Source: Terrimonas sp. (GTDB taxonomy: Bacteria; Bacteroidota; Bacteroidia; Chitinophagales; Chitinophagaceae). Taken from it: a DNA stretch of 64,000 bases. The position numbers and the translations under genes are program-made. Of this stretch, positions 58,650 to 64,000 are shown piece after piece; position 1 is the stretch's first letter, and each line of letters opens with the position of its first letter. The DNA is taken from positions 62,001-126,000 of the forward strand of contig WGMO01000010.1 in assembly GCA_016125075.1 (NCBI GenBank), given 5' to 3'. A model generated the notes under the pieces. The model saw only the letters and a list, made by a program, of their open reading frames with translations, was not told the DNA's origin and did no database searches.

Positions 58650-59483
58650 ATGGATAACTACATAAAGATTCATTTTAACAAAATTGCGAGCGATCAGGCA
58701 GAATTGTTACTGGCCCTGTTATCCAATGCCGGATACGAAGGTTTTGAAGAGGGGGATGAATATTTTTCTGCTTTTATTCCTGAAACCGCATTTGATGAAG
58801 CCACCCTTCAGTCCATCACCGGATCCCTGCATTTACAATTTGAAAAATCAATTATCGCTTCAAAAAACTGGAACCAGGAATGGGAATCGAGTTTTGACCC
58901 TGTAACAGTAGATGATTTCTGCAGTATCCGGGCCGCTTTCCATTCCCCGGTAAATAATATGCAGCATGAGATCATCATCACCCCCAAACAAAGCTTCGGA
59001 ACCGGGCATCATGCAACAACATTTTTGATGATCCGGCAGCTTAAGACGATGGAGCTGAAGGGGAAAAAAGTTTTTGATTATGGAACGGGTACCGGTGTCC
59101 TGGCCATCCTGGCAGAAAAAATGGGGGCAGCCGAAGTCCTTGCTATTGATAATGATGATTGGAGTATTGAAAACGCCGGAGAAAATATCCTGATGAACCA
59201 CTGTACCCGGGTTAAGCTTGAAAAACAGTCCGTCATTCCTTCCAATAGCCAGTTTGATATTATCCTGGCCAATATCAATAAAAACGTAATAACAGCAAAT
59301 TTCCAATCCCTGGCAGATGGCCTGGTTTCAGGAGGAAAACTGGTCTTGAGCGGGCTTTTAAAAACGGATGAGCCGGATATCCTTTCACTGTCGGAAAATG
59401 CGGATCTCCAGTTACAGCACCGCGAAGAAAGAGGGGAATGGATATCGTTGACTTTCAAGGCTTTAAAAATAAATGTGTATTAA
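58650..59483 (+). CDS. prmA: Ribosomal protein L11 methyltransferase
   Basis: A 277-residue SAM-dependent methyltransferase that trimethylates ribosomal protein L11. The N-terminal substrate-recognition domain (DNYIKIHFNKIASDQAELLL) is followed by the linker and the class I methyltransferase core: ITPKQSFGTGHHATTFLMIR, FDYGTGTGVLAILAEKMGA (SAM motif I), EVLAIDNDDWSIENAGENI, and DIILANINKNVI (catalytic NxN-type motif IV). The ATG is on the base following the pnp terminator T-run, so it has no conventional leader. Confidence 0.95.
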   Translation: MDNYIKIHFNKIASDQAELLLALLSNAGYEGFEEGDEYFSAFIPETAFDEATLQSITGSLHLQFEKSIIASKNWNQEWESSFDPVTVDDFCSIRAAFHSPVNNMQHEIIITPKQSFGTGHHATTFLMIRQLKTMELKGKKVFDYGTGTGVLAILAEKMGAAEVLAIDNDDWSIENAGENILMNHCTRVKLEKQSVIPSNSQFDIILANINKNVITANFQSLADGLVSGGKLVLSGLLKTDEPDILSLSENADLQLQHREERGEWISLTFKALKINVY

Positions 59484-59511
59484 ATTATAATTAAGTTTTC
59501 TCTTAATTCGT

Positions 59512-59519
59512 TATATTTG
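59512..59519 (+). promoter_or_regulatory. -7 promoter element (TAnnTTTG) for plsY
   Basis: TATATTTG is an exact match; a TTA at 59491 lies at a plausible -33 spacing in an AT-rich stretch. The leader is about 25 bases. Confidence 0.55.
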
Positions 59520-59545
59520 CACACCAACTTCAACCCCAAGGTTCT

Positions 59546-60202
59546 ATGAATGAACTGTTATTAATAGTTCTCGCATATCTGATTGGCAGCATCCCAACAT
59601 CCGTTTGGGTGAGCAAATACTTTTTCGGTATTGACATACGCGATTATGGCAGTGGCAATGCAGGTGCTACCAATACCTATCGCATTTTTGGCCCGAAATG
59701 GGGCACATTTGTAATGATCGTCGATATGATGAAGGGAATTGCAGCGGTGAAACTTTCTTTGTTACTTCCTTATTATTTTGATCATGATACTTTGCTGACC
59801 AACCTGCAGGTAGGCCTGGGACTGGCAGCTGTGATCGGTCATATTTATCCCATCTGGGCCGAATTCAAGGGCGGAAAGGGGGTAGCGACGATTTTCGGGT
59901 TGGTGCTGGGTATTTCTCCTGTTACGGCTGTCTGTTGTGTAGGCGTTTTCCTCCTGGTGCTCTATCTCACCCGTTTTGTTTCCCTGAGTTCTATTCTGGC
60001 CAGCGTATCTTTTCCGGTGTTCATTCTTGTAATCTTTAATGTCGAAAATGATTTTTACCGGATATTTGCGATTGCAGTGAGCCTGATGGTTTTGGTAACG
60101 CATCAAAAAAATATCGGCCGCCTGTTAAAAGGCAGTGAAAGCAAAGTGCCGATTCTCAAATACCGCGACCGCCGGAAAGAAAAAAGGAAAGCTGATTTCT
60201 GA
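59546..60202 (+). CDS. plsY: Acyl-phosphate:glycerol-3-phosphate acyltransferase
   Basis: A 218-residue inner-membrane enzyme that acylates glycerol-3-phosphate using acyl-phosphate, the first step of phospholipid synthesis. The five to six membrane segments carry family motifs: LIVLAYLIGSIPTSVWVSK, DIRDYGSGNAGATNTYRIFG (phosphate-binding), HIYPIWAEFKGGKGVATIFG (active-site GGKG loop) and VTHQKNIGRLLKGSESKV. Length is standard with a basic C-terminal tail. plsX is not in the window. Confidence 0.96.
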   Translation: MNELLLIVLAYLIGSIPTSVWVSKYFFGIDIRDYGSGNAGATNTYRIFGPKWGTFVMIVDMMKGIAAVKLSLLLPYYFDHDTLLTNLQVGLGLAAVIGHIYPIWAEFKGGKGVATIFGLVLGISPVTAVCCVGVFLLVLYLTRFVSLSSILASVSFPVFILVIFNVENDFYRIFAIAVSLMVLVTHQKNIGRLLKGSESKVPILKYRDRRKEKRKADF

Positions 60203-60296
60203 TTTTCAATTTTTCAAAATTCATTAACTTTCTGCAACCATCACCAGTTGGTTTTCATCTGCTTTGGTATAATCATTGTACTTTATCATTAAAATC

Positions 60297-61121
60297 ATGA
60301 CCGTGAAAAGAATATTGCTCCCTTTACTTTTTTCTATTACCATTTTTTTGGCCCCTTCCTGTTCAAGGAATGCCCTGACCGGGAAAAGCCAGTTTACCCT
60401 GTTCCCTGAGTCGGATATGCAATCCATGGCGAATACTGAGTACCAGCAGTTCCTGTCTACCAACAAGGTTGTAGCCACCACTACCAGTAAGGATGCTGAA
60501 ATGGTAAAAAGGGTAGGGCAAAGAATTACAAAAGCCGTGGAGGCTTATTATACAGAAAAAGGGATGGCTGATAAATTAGCAGGTTTTAAATGGGAGTATA
60601 ACCTGGTCGATGATCCTGCCGTGAATGCATGGTGTATGCCCGGTGGAAAAATTGTCGTCTATACCGGTCTTTTACCGATCACCCAAAATGAAGCGGCACT
60701 TGCCGTAGTGATGGGACACGAGGTTTCACACGCATTATTACAACATGGTAATCAAAGAATGAGTCAGCAGGTTGGTGCTTCTGTGGTTCAGATGGGGTTA
60801 CAGGTTGCCTTATCAAATAAACCCAAGGAAACCCAATCTGCATTCCTGGCTGCGTATGGACTGGGTGCACAGGTAGGTGTCATTCTTCCGTTTTCGCGTA
60901 AAAATGAATTAGAGGCCGATCATTGGGGTCTCAACTTTGCCGCAATGGCGGGATATAACCCACGTGAAGCTATTCCTTTATGGGAAAGGATGGAAAAAGC
61001 GGGAGATGGTCAGAAACCCCCTGAATTCCTGAGCACACACCCCAGTGAAGGCAAAAGGATCGACCAGTTGAATAAACTCATGGATGAGGCTTTGAAATAT
61101 TACAAGCCTATTCAAAAATAA
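60297..61121 (+). CDS. M48-family metalloprotease lipoprotein
   Basis: A protein of about 274 residues from the ATG at 60297 (the TTG at 60276 is rejected because it precedes the basic signal N-region). The lipoprotein signal is ILLPLLFSITIFLAPSC (lipobox APSC). The peptidase core has the zinc motif VMGHEVSHALLQHGNQRM (HExxH) and the third ligand in NELEADHWGLNFAAMAGY. FLSTHPSEGKRIDQL fits the BepA/LoiP group of periplasmic M48 proteases, which act on outer-membrane protein quality control. The TPR part of BepA is missing. A very stable terminator follows. Confidence 0.93.
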   Translation: MTVKRILLPLLFSITIFLAPSCSRNALTGKSQFTLFPESDMQSMANTEYQQFLSTNKVVATTTSKDAEMVKRVGQRITKAVEAYYTEKGMADKLAGFKWEYNLVDDPAVNAWCMPGGKIVVYTGLLPITQNEAALAVVMGHEVSHALLQHGNQRMSQQVGASVVQMGLQVALSNKPKETQSAFLAAYGLGAQVGVILPFSRKNELEADHWGLNFAAMAGYNPREAIPLWERMEKAGDGQKPPEFLSTHPSEGKRIDQLNKLMDEALKYYKPIQK

Positions 61122-61156
61122 ACCCGGTTATTTCGCATAAAATATTGATTAGAATT

Positions 61157-61200
61157 AATAAAATCCTTTCAAATCAATGATTTGGAAGGGTTTTATTTTT
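61157..61200 (+). terminator. Long intrinsic terminator after the M48 protease gene
   Basis: Nineteen consecutive pairs between 61157-61175 and 61179-61197 (two of them U-G) enclose a three-base loop and end in a T-rich tract. It begins 35 bases after the stop. Confidence 0.88.
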
Positions 61201-61231
61201 AATAAATGTCGGGATTACACAAAAAAATTCG

Positions 61232-61239
61232 TATTTTTG
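61232..61239 (+). promoter_or_regulatory. -7 promoter element (TAnnTTTG) for the 61318 gene
   Basis: TATTTTTG is an exact match located just after the M48 terminator. It predicts a leader of about 75 bases before the ATG at 61318; no clear -33 element is visible. Confidence 0.55.
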
Positions 61240-61317
61240 CAACCTGTTTTAGGTCCGTTACCCGCCTATTTTCAATTACTGGACTGTATCAGAAACCCCT
61301 AAAACCCCTTAAAAGGT

Positions 61318-61755
61318 ATGTCACAAACGCTGTTTGAAAAATTAGAGTTAGCTGACGAAAAGAATCTACTGATCCAGGGTTTACCTTCTTCCATCGAGAA
61401 ACAGTTTTGCAAACTATCATTTGCGAAAAATCTTACTCCGCTTTTAAAAAGCCGTAAGATCGACTTCGCTTTGTTGTTTGCTGTCAACGAATCTCAGCTT
61501 AACAGCATCTTGAAAGAGGTAATGCCTGCGTTGAAGAGCGATTCAAAGCTTTGGATAGCATCTCCAAAGACTTCATCGAAGATTGTTACAGATCTTAACA
61601 GGAATTGCAGCTGGGACAAGCTGACCAATGCCGGTTACGAATGTGGCGAAGAAGTTGTCCTTGACCATGTATGGAGCGCGACCCGCTTTGATAAGGCTGG
61701 CCGGCACAGTACCGTCAGGGCCCGCCATGGCGAACCCGCTACATTGGAAGCCTGA
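61318..61755 (+). CDS. Conserved-looking hypothetical protein (145 residues)
   Basis: I do not recognise a named family with confidence. The protein is soluble, without signal or membrane segment. Short motifs are GLPSSIEKQFCKLSF, RKIDFALLFAVNESQLNSIL, ALKSDSKLWIASPKTSSKI and the C-terminal WSATRFDKAGRHSTVRARHG. The order of an alpha/beta core with LWIASPK and VWSATRF strands is loosely like DUF3052 proteins, which I cannot verify. Two Cys and a basic C-terminus are present. It has its own promoter-like element, and its terminator runs directly into the next gene's ATG. Confidence 0.8.
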   Translation: MSQTLFEKLELADEKNLLIQGLPSSIEKQFCKLSFAKNLTPLLKSRKIDFALLFAVNESQLNSILKEVMPALKSDSKLWIASPKTSSKIVTDLNRNCSWDKLTNAGYECGEEVVLDHVWSATRFDKAGRHSTVRARHGEPATLEA

Positions 61756-61786
61756 TCCGCTGTTAGTAGTAAATCATTTAATTTAG

Positions 61787-61810
61787 CCCCGCATCAATGC
61801 GGGGTTTTTT
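61787..61810 (+). terminator. Intrinsic terminator whose T-tract abuts the CYTH gene ATG
   Basis: CCCCGCA pairs with TGCGGGG around a TCAA loop and is followed by six T; the ATG of the CYTH gene is the next base (61811). Confidence 0.92.
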
Positions 61811-62329
61811 ATGGCGCAAAAAAACGTTGAAATAAAGGCCCGGGTCAAGGACCCGGAGGCAATTCGGCAATATCTTTTAAGCCACGAGGCCATTTTTGCC
61901 GGTACTGATCATCAGACCGATACTTACTTCAATACACAGCAGGGGCGATTAAAGCTCAGGGAAGGTAATATAGAAAATAACCTGATCGGATATGAAAGAA
62001 ACGACCAGGCAGGCCCCAAGACTTCAGTGTTCACCCTCACCAGGATTCCGGACGCGCCTGCCTTCAAATCCATTATGTCGAAAACAATCGGTATAAAAGT
62101 GATTGTAAATAAGATCCGGGACATCTATTTTATTGGGAATGTAAAATTCCATATCGATAGGGTAGAGGGGCTGGGTTCGTTTATGGAGATTGAAGCCGGG
62201 AACTTAAGGGATGCCTCAAAATCTGAGGAAGACCTTCAGACACAATGTAGGTTTTATCTCCGGGAACTGGGAATTGCCGAAAAGGATCTCCTGACAAATT
62301 CCTATAGCGATATGCTATCGGTCCATTAG
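61811..62329 (+). CDS. CYTH-domain protein (class IV adenylate cyclase-like)
   Basis: A 172-residue CYTH (triphosphate tunnel) protein. The signature begins AQKNVEIKARVKDPEAIRQY. Charged strands follow that line the tunnel: DTYFNTQQGRLKLREG, NNLIGYERNDQAG, KVIVNKIRDIYFIGNVKFHI, and VEGLGSFMEIEAGN with tunnel Glu residues. CyaB-type adenylate cyclases and tripolyphosphatase/thiamine triphosphatase activities occur in this family; sequence alone does not decide. Its ATG directly follows a terminator T-run. It lies tail to tail with dnaG with 2 bases between stops. Confidence 0.9.
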   Translation: MAQKNVEIKARVKDPEAIRQYLLSHEAIFAGTDHQTDTYFNTQQGRLKLREGNIENNLIGYERNDQAGPKTSVFTLTRIPDAPAFKSIMSKTIGIKVIVNKIRDIYFIGNVKFHIDRVEGLGSFMEIEAGNLRDASKSEEDLQTQCRFYLRELGIAEKDLLTNSYSDMLSVH

Positions 62330-62331
62330 TC

Positions 62332-64000
62332 TCACTTAATGATCACGCTGCCCATTTTCCGGGTCAGTTCCACTTCCAGTTGCTTGAGATGATCGTGGGT
62401 CCGGTGCAGGGTTTCATATTCTGTGCTGGAATGGGGTTTTTCCATATCCTCCTGGTTCTGCAAGAGCATCTTCCTTACCTTTTTCAGTTTCAGGTAATTG
62501 ATCACTGACTCCACTTCTTCGTGGGTATGGTCCTCATCCATCTTCAGGAACTTCATCAGTTGCTGTTCATTGCCTTCGCCGAGTGTCCGTATAAAATCTT
62601 CGTAAGGCTGCTCAAATAATTTTTTCTGGTATCCTGAGCTCTGGCTGAATGCTGTTTTCCATCTTTCGCTTTCCTCATAGGGGAAATTTAACAATGATAC
62701 GGCAAAGGCACTAAGCTGGGTATCGGAATGATAGATGAAATGTTGTTTATCGGGCAGCGGTTGTTCATCATGCAGCAGCCGCCTGTATTCCTGCATCAGT
62801 TTGACCACTTCGGGATTATCAATCAGCTCTTCATCCATCATTTCGCTGATCATATAGGCAGCCACCAGTTGTTCCTTGTTCATGGGTCGGTTGCCATATT
62901 CCATCAGGATGCGTGCAAATTCCCTTTCCTGCAGTTCATCCCTGAACAAAAGGTTGAATGTAGCTTCATCATATCCGGATGCTTCGGCCTGGGCAGCATT
63001 CAGTTCCTGCTGCCTGGCTTCTTCCAATGGAAATTTGCGTTCCATTGTAGTGATCCTTTCCCGGATATATTTATTCACAAGGGTATGCAGACCCGCCTCT
63101 TCGATCTTAAGCAGTTCGGCACATTGTTTTATATAATCCTGTTGCTTGGTGAAATCTTCGGCTTTATTGATCCTGGAAATCGTTTCGGCCACCTGGTTCA
63201 CGACGGCCGCTTTCTTATTGCTGTCGCCTTCTGCATCCCTGAGGGCAATATCGAGCTGGAAAAGGATGACGTCTTTCTTGTTCTGATCAATATATTGCGT
63301 AAAGGCAGCAGCGCCAGCTTTGTTGACATAACTATCAGGATCTTCATTATCGGGCAGGAGTACCAGTTTTACATTCAATCCTTCTTCGAGTGCCAGGTCA
63401 AGACCGCGCAGTGCGGCTTTAATACCGGCAGCATCCCCATCATAAAGGATGGTCAGGTTATTGCTGTATTTTTTGATCAGGCGGAGCTGGTCGGGGGTTA
63501 AGGATGTACCGCCACTGGCTACCACATTTTCAATTCCTGCCTGGTGCAAAGAAATAACATCAGTATATCCTTCCACCAGCAGGCATTCGTCTGCCTTGTC
63601 AATTGCCTGCCTGGCGTGGTAGGAGCCGTAGAGGATCTTACTTTTTACATAGATCTCGTTTTCCGGTGTATTGATATATTTGGGAGCCTTATCGTTTGTT
63701 TTCAGGATCCTGGCCCCAAAACCCAATACCTTGCCACTGTGGTTATGGATCGGGAAGATGATCCTGCCGCGGTAATTATCCTGTAACTGATCGTTCCTGT
63801 TCACCACCAGGCCGGACCGTAACAATAACTCGCGGTTATACCTGGCAGTAACAGCTGCTTTGGCAAAGGCATCCCGTTGTTCCGGGTTATAGCCCAACTG
63901 GAATTTTTTGATCACTTCTTCGCGAAATCCCCTTTCCTTCAGATAGCTAAGTCCGATATCCAGTCCTTCTTCGGTGTTGAAAAGCTGATCACTAAAAAAT
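62332..64000 (-). CDS. dnaG: DNA primase, 3' part (5' end outside window)
   Basis: The reading frame is open to the right edge of the window, so the start and the N-terminal zinc-finger part are missing. About 556 C-terminal residues are visible. They include the end of the RNA polymerase domain (YLKERGFREEVIKKFQLGYN, GRIIFPIHNHSGKVLGFGAR), the TOPRIM core (ECLLVEGYTDVISLHQAGI with catalytic Glu, TILYDGDAAGIKAALRGLD with the Asp pair), and the C-terminal helicase-binding half (ARILMEYGNRPMNKEQLVA, helical). DnaG synthesises RNA primers for replication. A GTG at 63915 is an internal codon and not the start. Confidence 0.96.
   Translation of the reverse strand, partial: FFSDQLFNTEEGLDIGLSYLKERGFREEVIKKFQLGYNPEQRDAFAKAAVTARYNRELLLRSGLVVNRNDQLQDNYRGRIIFPIHNHSGKVLGFGARILKTNDKAPKYINTPENEIYVKSKILYGSYHARQAIDKADECLLVEGYTDVISLHQAGIENVVASGGTSLTPDQLRLIKKYSNNLTILYDGDAAGIKAALRGLDLALEEGLNVKLVLLPDNEDPDSYVNKAGAAAFTQYIDQNKKDVILFQLDIALRDAEGDSNKKAAVVNQVAETISRINKAEDFTKQQDYIKQCAELLKIEEAGLHTLVNKYIRERITTMERKFPLEEARQQELNAAQAEASGYDEATFNLLFRDELQEREFARILMEYGNRPMNKEQLVAAYMISEMMDEELIDNPEVVKLMQEYRRLLHDEQPLPDKQHFIYHSDTQLSAFAVSLLNFPYEESERWKTAFSQSSGYQKKLFEQPYEDFIRTLGEGNEQQLMKFLKMDEDHTHEEVESVINYLKLKKVRKMLLQNQEDMEKPHSSTEYETLHRTHDHLKQLEVELTRKMGSVIIK

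Noticed and set aside
62728-63501. A 257-codon open frame antisense to dnaG
   Set aside because: It lies within the TOPRIM-coding part of dnaG and its translation is Phe/His/Ile-rich without motifs.
1-64000. CRISPR array, insertion sequence, prophage, integron or restriction system
   Set aside because: No regularly spaced repeats, transposase or recombinase motifs, direct-repeat-flanked segments or methylase/nuclease genes were seen; the genes are housekeeping, envelope and transport functions.

Overview
The window looks like ordinary chromosomal DNA of a Bacteroidota bacterium, most likely of the family Chitinophagaceae. Supporting signs are TonB-dependent receptors with carboxypeptidase-regulatory N-termini, a DUF4270 lipoprotein, an OmpA protein with thrombospondin type-3 calcium repeats, A-rich gene leaders without Shine-Dalgarno sequences, and many copies of the Bacteroidota -7 promoter element TAnnTTTG. 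I found no insertion sequence, prophage, CRISPR array or rRNA operon. There is one tRNA gene (tRNA-His, 28160-28234). Both ends of the window cut genes: a histidine kinase at the left and dnaG at the right. No gap between genes exceeds 300 bases.

Layout. 1-3054: two tandem paralogous sensor histidine kinases and a small membrane-anchored protein. 3123-8230: a TonB receptor with a HmuT/HmuU/HmuV-type ABC importer, probably for heme. 8217-14351: a lactonase-family beta-propeller, an Hsp20 chaperone, a lipoprotein, purC and a large orphan TonB receptor. 14400-16430: two paralogous membrane-anchored coiled-coil proteins of unknown function. 16620-21408: holA, a Met-rich lipoprotein, ribF, purM and an FtsE-type ATPase. 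21389-24619: two glycosyltransferases and a Gfo/Idh/MocA oxidoreductase, a small glycan-synthesis operon. 24712-34697: an outer-membrane barrel receptor, a DUF445 protein, tRNA-His, a Prc-type protease, a DinB-fold protein, a subtilase and OmpA.

34784-43085 is a long minus-strand run: panC, panD, a flippase-like membrane protein, rfaE2, ppk1, ppx, panB and an ALDH7-type dehydrogenase. It joins pantothenate synthesis, polyphosphate metabolism and ADP-heptose supply. Divergent from it are a one-domain starch-synthase-like protein, a DUF4270 lipoprotein, metK, a NUDIX hydrolase and rlmB. 48285-51162 is a minus-strand cluster of four exported proteins without clear homologues, three of them barrel-like. 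51400-64000 holds an HTH regulator, HMG-CoA lyase, a GSCFA protein, galM, miaE, rpsO, pnp, prmA, plsY, an M48 lipoprotein protease, an unknown protein, a CYTH protein and the 3' part of dnaG.

I did not find an obviously new multi-gene system. The most interesting items are: intrinsic terminators whose T-tract runs directly into the next gene's ATG; a glycosyltransferase whose conserved N-terminus is encoded upstream of its first standard start codon; a NUDIX protein with a G10 tract and a changed Nudix-box residue; perfect palindromes upstream of the heme-uptake operon and of the Met-rich lipoprotein; the coiled-coil paralogue pair; and the four-gene exported cluster.
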